A stretch of 64,000 bases of DNA from Oscillospiraceae bacterium (GTDB lineage: Bacteria > Bacillota > Clostridia > Oscillospirales > CAG-272): NCBI GenBank assembly GCA_015064685.1, contig SVRT01000009.1, positions 1 through 64,000 of the forward strand, read 5' to 3'. Numbering within the stretch: the first letter of the stretch is position 1; each line of letters begins with the position of its first letter. The translations under genes were made by a program, and so were the position numbers. Under the pieces are notes generated by a model. That model did not search any database, was not told the origin of the DNA, and was given only the letters and a program-made list of their open reading frames with translations. Below, one piece after another: positions 34,202 through 42,331 of this stretch.

Positions 34202-35005
34202 ATGGAAAACATGAAAAGAGTCCTCAGCTATACACGCCGCGCCATTGACGACTACGGCATGATAGAAGAGGGCGACAAGATCGCAGTCGGAGTATCCGCG
34301 GGCAAGGACTCGTTGACTCTGCTCTGCGCCATGGCGGCGCTCCGCCGCTTTTATCCGAAGAAATTCGAGCTTATAGCGATCACCGTCGATATGGGCTTTG
34401 AGGGTATGGATTTCACCCCCATCAAAGCGCTCTGTGACGAGCTTGACGTACCCTATCATATAGTGCCGACTGAGATCTCCAAGATCATCTTTGACGTAAG
34501 AAAGGAAGCAAATCCCTGCTCTCTCTGTGCAAAAATGCGCCGCGGCGCGCTACATACCGCCGCAAAGGAGCTCGGATGTACCTCGGTAGCACTCGGACAT
34601 CACTACGACGACGTAGTCGAGACCTTTATGCTCAACCTCTTTTTCGAGGGCAGACTCGGATGCTTCAGCCCCGTGACCTATCTTTCGAGAGTCGACATCA
34701 AGCTCATCCGCCCGATGATATATATGCCCGAAAAGGACGTAAAGGAATTCGTAAAGAAGAACCCTATGCCCGTCATCACATCCCCCTGCCCTGCAGACAA
34801 AAACACACAGCGCGAGGAGATGAAGCAGCTTCTCCACACGCTTGAAAAGGACAACCGCGGGCTGAAATACCGCATCTTCGGCGCAATAACGAGAGGCGAG
34901 ATAGACGGCTTCCGCGATACGGGCAGAATGGAAGGAATAAAGCAGTATTCCGAAGCACAGGAAGAAAATAACCCAACGGAGGGAAAAAATAATGAAACTG
35001 AATAA
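34202..35005 (+). CDS. TtcA/TilS-family tRNA thiolation-type ATPase
   Basis: The 267-residue protein is an N-type ATP pyrophosphatase with the PP-loop VSAGKDSLTLL, the paired Cys motif PCSLC, a GHHYDDVVETFMLN block and a late Cys in PCPADK. These match TtcA, which makes 2-thiocytidine at tRNA position 32 using a Fe-S cluster held by three such Cys residues. Firmicutes carry several relatives whose targets are not all known, so the substrate is uncertain. Its last codons overlap the start of the GH78-like gene by 14 nt. Confidence 0.75.
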   Translation: MENMKRVLSYTRRAIDDYGMIEEGDKIAVGVSAGKDSLTLLCAMAALRRFYPKKFELIAITVDMGFEGMDFTPIKALCDELDVPYHIVPTEISKIIFDVRKEANPCSLCAKMRRGALHTAAKELGCTSVALGHHYDDVVETFMLNLFFEGRLGCFSPVTYLSRVDIKLIRPMIYMPEKDVKEFVKKNPMPVITSPCPADKNTQREEMKQLLHTLEKDNRGLKYRIFGAITRGEIDGFRDTGRMEGIKQYSEAQEENNPTEGKNNETE

Positions 35006-37121
35006 TTACACATTCAAAAAAGCAATTCCCGTATGGGAATGCGGCACGCAAAAAGCTATCAACCGCTCTCTTGTATTCACTGCAGGCGCAAAGAAAACCG
35101 ATACTCCCTGCACTCTGTCCATCGCAGGCTCGTCCGCGTTTTTAGTGCTTGTAAACGGTGACTTTGTTGCATACGGCCCCGCACGAGCAGGACACGGATA
35201 CTACAGAGTAGACGAGTATGTCCTTAATTCATATCTCACAAATGACGAAAACACAGTCGAGATCAGAATTTTCGGTTACAACGTCCCCTCCTTCCAGTAC
35301 GTCGATGAGCCTTCCTTCCTCTGCGCGGAGATAAGCGAGGGAGACAAGGTCTCAGCTTACACATCGACGGGTAGCACGGGCTTTACCGCCTATTCCTTCG
35401 ACGAGAGAATGACGAAGGTGCATAGATACTCCTATCAGCGTATGTTCGTCGAGAACTATAAGCTCGGCGATAACGCGTACGACTATACTTCACGACCTGC
35501 CCTCGCGCTCGAGAAGACCGAGGATAAGAATTTTATCTGCCGTGATATTCCCTACGGCGAGTACGCGCCTCTCACACCAATTGCAATTACGGGACAGGGC
35601 TCTATTGCTTATTCCGAAAAGGAAAAGTATTGGTATGACCGCGCAGTAACGCTCGTCGGAACGCAAGATTACAAGGGCTACAAGCTCGACGAGCTTGAGT
35701 ATTTCTCAAACAAAGAGATCGGTATGATGGACTTCTCAGAGCCCGAAGCATATTCCGGAACTGCCGATAATATCTCCCTTGCCCCCGACACATACGTTGA
35801 CGTCGATATGGGTAAAAACCATGTCGGTCTCTTCGAGTTTGAACTCGACGTCGAGGAGGACGGCGAATTTTTCGTAATATTCGACGAGATACTCGTCGAC
35901 GGTAAGCTTGAGTGCTTCCGCTTCTCCACCTCAAGCGTATTTACCTGCATCGCAAAGAAGGGCTGCTACAAGCTGATCAGCGCAGAGCCCTACGTTATGC
36001 GCTATCTAAAACTCATCTCAAAGGGCGGAAAAGCTACCGTTAAGAGCTTCAAGCTTCGCGAGGTAGCCTTCCCTGAGTCCGAGATCAAGACAAAATTTAT
36101 TTCCGACGACAAGGTAATGAAGAAAATCTACGATGCCGCAGTCCTCACATTCAGAAACAACACCACGGATATCTATATGGACTGCCCCTCGCGTGAGAGA
36201 GCAGGATGGCTCTGCGACAGTTTTTTTACCTCGCGCGTTGAGAAGGTTTTGACAGGTAGATCCGAGGTCGAAAAGCAGTTCCTTTCAAACTTCATAATGG
36301 CAAAGCCCTTTACTGACGTTCCCGAAGGTATGCTCCCGATGTGCTACCCCTCCAACCAGCACGACGGACTCTTCATCCCCAACTGGGCTATGTGGTACGT
36401 AATAGAGCTTCGCGAATACCTCGACAGAACGGGTGACGGTGAGCTTATCGCAAATGCCAAGGAAAGAATGTACGCGCTCTATAATTATTTCAAGAGGTTT
36501 GAAAACGAGATAGGACTTCTTGAGAACCTCAAATCCTGGGTGTTCGTCGAGTGGTCAATGGCAAATAAGCTCGTGCAGGACGTCTCCTTCGCATCGAATA
36601 TGGTGTACGCAAAGATGCTCGATTGTATCGCAGATCTCTACGGTGACGAAGAGCTTAAGACCAAGGCACAGAAGATCCGCGATACGGTAAACTCAATGGC
36701 AATGACAGAGAGCGGATTCTATTGCGATAACGCGGTGCGCCGCGACGGAAAGCTCGTCCTCTCGGGCGAACGCACCGAAACTTGCCAGTACTACGCATTC
36801 TTCTTTGATTGCGCGACTCCTGAAAGTCACCCCTGGCTCTGGGAGACTATGGTAAAGGATTTCGGCTACGACCGAAAGGAAACGGGCAAATATCCCGAGA
36901 TACACTTTGCAAACGCGTTCATCGGAAACTACCTCCGTCTCGATCTTCTCGACAGATACGGTCTCCACGACGAGCTTTATGATAACATAAAGGGCTATTT
37001 TGAGTATATGGCAGACAGGACCGGAACTCTCTGGGAGCACGACAGCACAACAGCAAGCTGTAATCACGGCTTTGCATCCCACGTCGCTCATTGGATGAAG
37101 TCGATCGGAATAATCGAATAA
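34992..37121 (+). CDS. GH78-like alpha-L-rhamnosidase family protein
   Basis: The 709-residue protein has N-terminal beta-sandwich parts and an (alpha/alpha)6 barrel of the six-hairpin glycosidase type. The motif MDCPSRERAGWLCDS (near residue 396) corresponds to the DCPxRER-GW-GD motif of GH78 alpha-L-rhamnosidases, where acidic residues hold the catalytic site; LKSWVFVEWSMAN and ETCQYYAFFF match later parts. No signal peptide is seen, so it likely acts on imported rhamnosides in the cytoplasm. A GGAGGG ribosome site 7 nt before the ATG lies inside the end of the ttcA-like gene, a coupling that looks accidental in function. Confidence 0.75.
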   Translation: MKLNNYTFKKAIPVWECGTQKAINRSLVFTAGAKKTDTPCTLSIAGSSAFLVLVNGDFVAYGPARAGHGYYRVDEYVLNSYLTNDENTVEIRIFGYNVPSFQYVDEPSFLCAEISEGDKVSAYTSTGSTGFTAYSFDERMTKVHRYSYQRMFVENYKLGDNAYDYTSRPALALEKTEDKNFICRDIPYGEYAPLTPIAITGQGSIAYSEKEKYWYDRAVTLVGTQDYKGYKLDELEYFSNKEIGMMDFSEPEAYSGTADNISLAPDTYVDVDMGKNHVGLFEFELDVEEDGEFFVIFDEILVDGKLECFRFSTSSVFTCIAKKGCYKLISAEPYVMRYLKLISKGGKATVKSFKLREVAFPESEIKTKFISDDKVMKKIYDAAVLTFRNNTTDIYMDCPSRERAGWLCDSFFTSRVEKVLTGRSEVEKQFLSNFIMAKPFTDVPEGMLPMCYPSNQHDGLFIPNWAMWYVIELREYLDRTGDGELIANAKERMYALYNYFKRFENEIGLLENLKSWVFVEWSMANKLVQDVSFASNMVYAKMLDCIADLYGDEELKTKAQKIRDTVNSMAMTESGFYCDNAVRRDGKLVLSGERTETCQYYAFFFDCATPESHPWLWETMVKDFGYDRKETGKYPEIHFANAFIGNYLRLDLLDRYGLHDELYDNIKGYFEYMADRTGTLWEHDSTTASCNHGFASHVAHWMKSIGIIE

Positions 37122-37128
37122 ACAACGC

Positions 37129-37155
37129 AAAAAGGCGCCTTACGGCGCCTTTTTT
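37129..37155. terminator. Bidirectional terminator
   Basis: AAAAAGGCGCC pairs with GGCGCCTTTTT around TTAC. It separates the convergent GH78-like and acyltransferase genes. Confidence 0.9.
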
Positions 37156-37156
37156 A

Positions 37157-38431
37157 TTATTTACTTCTCTTTTCGCTTCTTACTATCTTGTAAAGCTCCT
37201 CTGCGGCAAGGCGCGTCTTGGCAACGATGTCGCCCTCTCCCTTCGGGAAGCAGTAGTAAAGAATATCGTTGTTTCCGATACAGATTATATCTCCGAGCTT
37301 GTACCAGAAATAATCGGCGTAAAGGCTGTATGATGCGAGCGGCTTCTGAATATAATCAAGCTCTCCGTCACATCCCGTGAGATGAAATCCCTCGCGGCTG
37401 TGCGTCAGATGTCCGTCGCCGACGTCGTAGATGCAATCGGTGTCGACCATCGCGCAGATCTTCACATCTATATCGAGCTTGTACGTGCCGTCCTCGATCT
37501 CCTTCTTGACACATTCTCTCTCCCACTTATACCAGTCGGGAATATGAGAAAACTCTGTCTCCCCCTCTTTAGCCTTCATTGAGCCGTCGGTGAGCATCTC
37601 GTATACCTTGCCGCAGGCGTTACAGGTAAGCGTAGTACCCTTTCCAACCGTCTCGCCCTCGCATAGACAATTAGGACACTTGTAAAGTACGCGGTTGAGC
37701 GAATCGGCTCTGAAGCTCTCGTCGATCTCAATGCCGCTCTCCTTCTGCCAGAGGAAATTGTCGAAGGTAAATCTGTCCTTGAGCAAGGAATTTATCTCGC
37801 TCGTCTTCATTCCCTTTATGTCCTCGGGAGAGAGCAGATACTCCATCGTCGCGCTGACATCAACTCGGCGCAGCTGAAGATTGTTATAAAGAGGATCGCG
37901 GGTGAACGCGCCCTCGGTCTTGATCATTATCACGGGCAGCTCCATCATCTTGATGCACCTGCCAAGGCTCTCGGGCAGGGGCGTCGCAGTCCCGTCAAAG
38001 GAGTAGCTCGCCTCGGGATACATAAGTATCGAGGAGTTGTACCTCTTGACCGCATACATCATATCCTTGAGAAGCGAAATGTCGGAGACGAATTTTTTTG
38101 TCGGAATACAGCCAATGTTTCTCATCAGCCAATTCTTTCCGATAAATCCGTCCGAGGTGGTAACGATGTTATACTTTCTCGGATATAGCAAACGGTTCGC
38201 TATCTTCAGATCGATAAAGCTTGAATGATTCATCAATATGAAGCAAGGCTCTTTTTTGTCGAGCTTTTCCATGCCGATTTTTTTATATTTGAATTTCGTT
38301 GCCAAAAGATCGGGGAGCGATACCACACGGATAAGAGTTCCGAGCAGGAAGCTGGGGCGGGTCGGCTTCTTTGCCTTTTTGAGGGGCTTTGATAAAACCT
38401 CACTGTAGCTGACACCGGTCTTTACCTTCAT
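37157..38431 (-). CDS. PlsC-type acyltransferase with C-terminal zinc ribbon
   Basis: The 424-residue protein has an N-terminal 1-acylglycerol-phosphate acyltransferase domain: the catalytic NHSSFID (His69, Asp74) and MYPEASYSFDG as the substrate-binding block. After about residue 250 comes a four-Cys zinc ribbon (CPNCLC ... CNACG), then a roughly 140-residue beta-rich tail I cannot assign. PlsC itself is about 200-240 residues, so more than a third of this protein is extra. It may acylate a lipid other than lysophosphatidate. It has its own promoter at 38486-38514. Confidence 0.75.
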   Translation of the reverse strand: MKVKTGVSYSEVLSKPLKKAKKPTRPSFLLGTLIRVVSLPDLLATKFKYKKIGMEKLDKKEPCFILMNHSSFIDLKIANRLLYPRKYNIVTTSDGFIGKNWLMRNIGCIPTKKFVSDISLLKDMMYAVKRYNSSILMYPEASYSFDGTATPLPESLGRCIKMMELPVIMIKTEGAFTRDPLYNNLQLRRVDVSATMEYLLSPEDIKGMKTSEINSLLKDRFTFDNFLWQKESGIEIDESFRADSLNRVLYKCPNCLCEGETVGKGTTLTCNACGKVYEMLTDGSMKAKEGETEFSHIPDWYKWERECVKKEIEDGTYKLDIDVKICAMVDTDCIYDVGDGHLTHSREGFHLTGCDGELDYIQKPLASYSLYADYFWYKLGDIICIGNNDILYYCFPKGEGDIVAKTRLAAEELYKIVRSEKRSK

Positions 38432-38485
38432 AAAAAATCCTCACTTGATTAAATTAATAATGTTAACTCAATATTAACTTTATTC

Positions 38486-38514
38486 ATTTTACCACTAAAA
38501 TCTCGCTTTGTCAA
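38486..38514 (-). promoter_or_regulatory. SigA promoter of the acyltransferase gene
   Basis: On the minus strand TTGACA (38509-38514) and TAAAAT (38486-38491) are 17 bp apart, about 50 nt before the ATG. Confidence 0.8.
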
Positions 38515-38533
38515 TAGTTTTATATCAATATGG

Positions 38534-38568
38534 AAAAAAGTACCCGCAGCCGAGAATGGCTACGGGTA
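38534..38568 (-). terminator. Terminator of the PHP gene
   Basis: On the minus strand TACCCGTAGCC pairs (one G-U) with GGCTGCGGGTA and runs into six T. Confidence 0.8.
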
Positions 38569-38627
38569 TTTTACAAGTTTTTATAAACAAATGGTTGTTT
38601 TCTCTATGAACTGTTTTCTTTTTTCCG

Positions 38628-39653
38628 TTATTTGTTCAGATCTTCGAGGTAATATGCGTTTGTGCAAGCTCTTCTTCCCCTCTTGTCGGACACGGTTATT
38701 CTAAACCACTTGCATCTTTCATCAACAAAAAGATCGGCAGAATTCAAATGTTCATCCTCCTCGGCAAATACCGGATAAGTATGTCTGATATCCGTTGTCA
38801 AAGTTATATAATCCGCATCCGAGCACTCCACGTGAACCCATCCGTTCTCGTACCACAACGCAGTGATCTCGGGGCCCTCGGACGCATAGAAATTGCCATC
38901 CTCGAGTGCCTTCGTGACCGCCCTGTAATCGAGGCTGTCTGCCTTTATCATTGTCCATGCCCAGCCACTGTCAAAGCGGCGCGAGGCAGGATTTGCGTGG
39001 TTATGGTTGTCATCCGCGCCGATGCAATATATCCTCTCACCACCGCGCAGGATATCGTCGTAGGCGTGATCGTTTCGGTCGTTAAAGCCGGTCTGGTTAC
39101 TTGAGCCGTTGAACACCTCCATCGCGTGCATACCGTGATAGCCTATGTAATCTCTGTAATTCTCCAACGACCATGTCGGGTGATTGTAAGTCACAAAGAA
39201 CCCTTTTTCTCTTGCGATCCTCATAATTTTGCTGATACCCTCGTGAGAGTACTCGCGTACGAAATCCGGTTCATTTTCGTCAAATTTAACCTCACCTCTG
39301 TGACTCGGTGCATTGCCGAATAGATACCACGCCCTATGCCACATAGGCTGAGTAATATTTTCGGGCTCAATGCCGATAAAGCACATATGGCAGGTCTTGA
39401 TACATAAAAAATCAGCCCGCTTTGGCTCATTGACCTCCATCTCAAAGCCGTGGAGCGCCAAAAATCCCTCGTCGTTCAGCTCGTCGTGAGGAACAAGAAT
39501 GTCGTGATCGGTATAAGCAACTATCGAATAGCCGAGCTTCTTGTATACCTCCTTGACCTCTGCAGGCGTGAGCTTGCCGTCCGAGAAAGTGGTGTGACAG
39601 TGCAGATTAGCCTTGTAAAAGCTGCCGCTTTCACTCAAAAGATATTTTCTCAT
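38628..39653 (-). CDS. PHP-domain phosphoesterase
   Basis: The 341-residue protein belongs to the PHP (polymerase and histidinol phosphatase) family. The metal-binding motifs are complete: NLHCHTTFSDG (motif I), AYTDHD (II), YNHPTW (III) and IGADDNHNH (IV). Such proteins hydrolyse phosphoesters, for example nucleoside 3',5'-bisphosphates in the RNase AM/TrpH group, but this one is longer and carries a C-terminal beta-rich region (about 245-341) of unknown role. There is no signal peptide. It forms a single-gene unit with its own promoter and terminator. Confidence 0.8.
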   Translation of the reverse strand: MRKYLLSESGSFYKANLHCHTTFSDGKLTPAEVKEVYKKLGYSIVAYTDHDILVPHDELNDEGFLALHGFEMEVNEPKRADFLCIKTCHMCFIGIEPENITQPMWHRAWYLFGNAPSHRGEVKFDENEPDFVREYSHEGISKIMRIAREKGFFVTYNHPTWSLENYRDYIGYHGMHAMEVFNGSSNQTGFNDRNDHAYDDILRGGERIYCIGADDNHNHANPASRRFDSGWAWTMIKADSLDYRAVTKALEDGNFYASEGPEITALWYENGWVHVECSDADYITLTTDIRHTYPVFAEEDEHLNSADLFVDERCKWFRITVSDKRGRRACTNAYYLEDLNK

Positions 39654-39694
39654 TGCATTTCCCCCTTGTGCGCAAATGATGAATTCACACCCAC

Positions 39695-39723
39695 ATTATA
39701 CACCCAAAAGAAAGCATTTTCAA
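39695..39723 (-). promoter_or_regulatory. SigA promoter of the PHP gene
   Basis: On the minus strand TTGAAA (39718-39723) and TATAAT (39695-39700) are 17 bp apart, about 40 nt before the ATG. Confidence 0.82.
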
Positions 39724-39798
39724 TCCCTTTTTCCATAAAATACTAAAAATCTTCAACCGTTTTGCAACCCAAGGTCTTCTTAATTCCCGCCTTGCGGC

Positions 39799-40000
39799 GA
39801 GAGGCGGGTTCAAACCCTGGTCGGTAGCTGCAAAAAATAAGAGCCTGCCGATTGATCGGGCCGGATTTGAACTAAATTCTCGGCTTCGCCGAGAGGCGGG
39901 TTTAAATCCTGGTCGGTAGCTGCAAAAAATAAGAGCCTGCCGATTGATCGGGCCGGATTTGAACTAAATTCTCGGCTTCGCCGAGAGGCGGGTTCAAATT
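39799..40000. repeat. 92-bp tandem repeat (2.2 copies) carrying a tRNA T-arm-like segment
   Basis: Two near-identical 92-bp units (39799-39890, 39891-39982) and a partial third (from 39983) are arranged head to tail. Each full unit contains the 14-mer GGCCGGATTTGAAC (39859-39872 and 39951-39964), also present in the T-arm of the neighbouring tRNA-Cys gene (40067-40080), and an AAAAAATAA stretch like the start of the tRNA terminator. They look like copies derived from the 3' end of a tRNA gene plus its terminator. No gene lies in 39724-40016 besides this. Confidence 0.85.
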
Positions 40001-40016
40001 GTTGACCGGCGGCTCC

Positions 40017-40053
40017 AAAAAATAACACCCAGCCGACTTGGCTGGGTGTTATT
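40017..40053 (-). terminator. Terminator of the tRNA operon
   Basis: AATAACACCCAGCC pairs with GGCTGGGTGTTATT around GACTT, followed on the minus strand by six T. It directly follows tRNA-Cys. Confidence 0.92.
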
Positions 40054-40056
40054 TTT

Positions 40057-40131
40057 TGGAGGTGACGGCCGGATTTGAACCGGCGGATAACGGTGTTGCA
40101 GACCGGGGCCTTACCACTTGGCTACGTCACC
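40057..40131 (-). tRNA. tRNA-Cys (GCA)
   Basis: The acceptor GGTGACG/CGTCACC, the D-arm, the anticodon loop CTGCAAC and the T-arm GCCGG-TTCAAAT-CCGGC fold correctly. The 3' end UCCA is encoded. It is the last of eight tRNA genes. Confidence 0.93.
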
Positions 40132-40135
40132 ATAT

Positions 40136-40211
40136 TGGAGCGGATTACGGGGCTCGAACCCGCCACCTCGACCTTGGCAAGGTCGCGCTCTACCAAATGA
40201 GCTAAATCCGC
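40136..40211 (-). tRNA. tRNA-Gly (GCC), copy 2
   Basis: The acceptor GCGGATT/AATCCGC, the anticodon loop TTGCCAA and the T-arm with TTCGAGC fold well, and the 3' UCCA is encoded. It appears identical to the copy at 40582-40657. Confidence 0.95.
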
Positions 40212-40326
40212 AAATTTCACTAATCAAACCCAATCTCACCGTCGTGAAATACAAATGCGATCTCAAAAACCGTGCAACCGATGTTTGAAAGTTCTTTTGC
40301 TTAGCTTTTCTTTCAAGAAAAGTAAG

Positions 40327-40403
40327 TGGCGACCCGAAGGGGACTCGAACCCCTGACCTCTAGCGTGACAGGCTAGCGTTCTAACCAACTGAACTACCGG
40401 GCC
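40327..40403 (-). tRNA. tRNA-Asp (GTC), copy 2
   Basis: The anticodon stem-loop CTAGC-CTGTCAC-GCTAG, acceptor GGCCCGG and encoded GCCA end are present. It appears identical to the copy at 40763-40839. The 115 nt between this gene and tRNA-Gly hold no recognisable feature. Confidence 0.95.
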
Positions 40404-40466
40404 ATATAGAAGTAATGGGTAAGAATGAAAAGTGAATAGGTCATTCTACGGATTACTTCTCTTAAA

Positions 40467-40542
40467 TGGTGGAAACAATAGGGCTCGAACCTATGACCCT
40501 CTGCTTGTAAGGCAGATGCTCTCCCAACTGAGCTATGCTTCC
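40467..40542 (-). tRNA. tRNA-Val (TAC), copy 2
   Basis: The anticodon stem-loop TCTGC-CTTACAA-GCAGA, acceptor GGAAGCA/TGTTTCC and encoded ACCA end are present. It is identical to the copy at 40881-40956. Confidence 0.95.
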
Positions 40543-40581
40543 GATTAAAAAAGAAGAAATTTGCATCTCTTCTTTTCAATA

Positions 40582-40657
40582 TGGAGCGGATTACGGGGCT
40601 CGAACCCGCCACCTCGACCTTGGCAAGGTCGCGCTCTACCAAATGAGCTAAATCCGC
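40582..40657 (-). tRNA. tRNA-Gly (GCC), copy 1
   Basis: It has the same cloverleaf and encoded CCA as the gene at 40136-40211, and lies 3 nt after tRNA-Phe. Confidence 0.95.
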
Positions 40658-40660
40658 AAG

Positions 40661-40736
<76 letters not shown>

Positions 40737-40762
40737 AAATTAATGCCAAATATTTAAGAAAG

Positions 40763-40839
40763 TGGCGACCCGAAGGGGACTCGAACCCCTGACCTCTAGC
40801 GTGACAGGCTAGCGTTCTAACCAACTGAACTACCGGGCC
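40763..40839 (-). tRNA. tRNA-Asp (GTC), copy 1
   Basis: The anticodon loop CTGTCAC, acceptor GGCCCGG and encoded GCCA end are present; it is the second gene of the tRNA operon. Confidence 0.95.
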
Positions 40840-40880
40840 ATAATTTGGGCTATTGCCCAAATTGATCTGCGCTTGCGCGC

Positions 40881-40956
40881 TGGTGGAAACAATAGGGCTC
40901 GAACCTATGACCCTCTGCTTGTAAGGCAGATGCTCTCCCAACTGAGCTATGCTTCC
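40881..40956 (-). tRNA. tRNA-Val (TAC), copy 1
   Basis: The anticodon loop CTTACAA, acceptor GGAAGCA and encoded ACCA end are present; it is the first gene after the operon promoter at 40988-41016. Confidence 0.95.
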
Positions 40957-40987
40957 ATTTTGTCGCCTCGCTCGCTGCGACCTGTAT

Positions 40988-41016
40988 ATTATAGCACGCG
41001 TTTGTAGTTTTGTCAA
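40988..41016 (-). promoter_or_regulatory. SigA promoter of the tRNA operon
   Basis: On the minus strand TTGACA (41011-41016) and TATAAT (40988-40993) are 17 bp apart, a full consensus. A GC-rich block (GCAGCGAGCGAGGCG) follows the predicted start. Confidence 0.92.
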
Positions 41017-41088
41017 TACCTTTTTTGAAATTTTTTCAAAAATTTTTTCAGCGTTTTTTTGTTGAATTTTCGCATGCTTTTTTCATCG

Positions 41089-41120
41089 AAAATCGCCCTG
41101 CCAAAATGGTGACAGGGCGA
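41089..41120 (-). terminator. Terminator of the cysteine desulfurase unit
   Basis: On the minus strand TCGCCCTG pairs with CAGGGCGA around a 12-nt loop, followed by TTTTC. Confidence 0.7.
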
Positions 41121-41133
41121 TCAATTCAACTGA

Positions 41134-42294
41134 TCAATGCTTTATTCTGACAAGTGTATCAATGCCGTGTGCAAGTTCCTTTGCAAACGTTTCCACGTCT
41201 GCTTCGGTATTTAAGCTCGAAAAACTGATACGGATCGTGCAATCCGCTTCTCTCTCGCTAAGTCCAAACCCGAGCAGAGTCGGAGACATATTTCTGGAGT
41301 GTGCCGAGCAAGCAGAGCCCGCAGAAACACAAACACCTGCTCCGGAGAGATAATTGAGCATCGTCTCACTCTTGATATCAGGCAGAGTAACCGACAACAC
41401 GTGCGGTGCGCGCATGCCGCTTGGCACATTGGGTCTTGCACCTGCATCAAGTGCGAGCTTTTCACATCTGTCTCGCAATGCGATCATTTTCGCCGTGTTC
41501 TGCGCAAAGTTAGCTCTTGCCTCCTCTGCCGCCGCTCCAAAGCCTGCGATACCGACAATATTCTCGGTTCCAGAGCGATATCCGCCCTCCTGTCCGCCTC
41601 CGATGATATATGGGATTATCTTCTTCGCCTTTATGATCTCGGGGCTTATATACAGAGCACCGACACCCTTAGGTCCGTGTATCTTATGCGCGCTGATGCT
41701 GACAAGATCGGCGGAAACGGTCTTGGGCGTAAACGGCACCTTTAAAAAGCCCTGTACGGCATCGCAATGAGTAACTATATCGGGATTTTTTCTTTTCGCC
41801 ATCGAAAACAGCTTTTTGATATCATAAGCCGCGCCCGTCTCGTTATTTACGAGCATCATTGAAACAAGGAGCGTTTTATCGTCTACGGCAGAAAGAAATT
41901 CCTGCTCATTGACGACACCTCCGCGAGTAGAGATACGAATAACCTCAAAGCCATCCTTCTCGAGCTTTTTCATAACGTTTTCAACCGAGGGATGCTCGGA
42001 ATCGGTCGTGATGATCTTATTAGCCCTTCTCTTTTCCTTCGCGTACGCAACGCCAAGTATCGCGGTATTGTTTGACTCGCTTCCACACGCGGTGAAAATT
42101 AGATTTTCCGTGTTAACACGTCCTACACCAAGTGCCGCGGCGACCTTTTCTCTTGCCTCTTCAATTATGCGGCGAGCCTCAATACCCGAGGCATGTGTGG
42201 ATGACGGATTCCCATAGATCTCCATCGCCTCGATCATTTTTTTCTTCGCGGCAGCGGATATCTCCGTTGTCGCACTGTTGTCTAAATATATCAT
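41134..42294 (-). CDS. Cysteine desulfurase (IscS/NifS family)
   Basis: The 386-residue PLP enzyme removes sulfur from cysteine and hands it on as a persulfide for Fe-S clusters or tRNA thiolation. Visible motifs are MIYLDNSATT, GNPSSTHASG, the PLP-binding Lys in SAHKIHGPKG, YRSGTENI, and the catalytic Cys in SAGSACSAHSR. Length and motifs are standard for the class with a CSAHS-type active loop. No iscU/nifU gene is adjacent. The TtcA-like gene at 34 kb could be one sulfur acceptor (inference). It follows a lipoprotein gene by 37 nt. Confidence 0.92.
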   Translation of the reverse strand: MIYLDNSATTEISAAAKKKMIEAMEIYGNPSSTHASGIEARRIIEEAREKVAAALGVGRVNTENLIFTACGSESNNTAILGVAYAKEKRRANKIITTDSEHPSVENVMKKLEKDGFEVIRISTRGGVVNEQEFLSAVDDKTLLVSMMLVNNETGAAYDIKKLFSMAKRKNPDIVTHCDAVQGFLKVPFTPKTVSADLVSISAHKIHGPKGVGALYISPEIIKAKKIIPYIIGGGQEGGYRSGTENIVGIAGFGAAAEEARANFAQNTAKMIALRDRCEKLALDAGARPNVPSGMRAPHVLSVTLPDIKSETMLNYLSGAGVCVSAGSACSAHSRNMSPTLLGFGLSEREADCTIRISFSSLNTEADVETFAKELAHGIDTLVRIKH

Positions 42295-42331
42295 TACGTC
42301 TTCTCTTTTTCTTCAGTTATGAAAGCATTTT

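Noticed and set aside
39799-40000. Possible CRISPR array
   Set aside because: There are only 2.2 contiguous 92-bp units with no spacers, and no cas genes are nearby.
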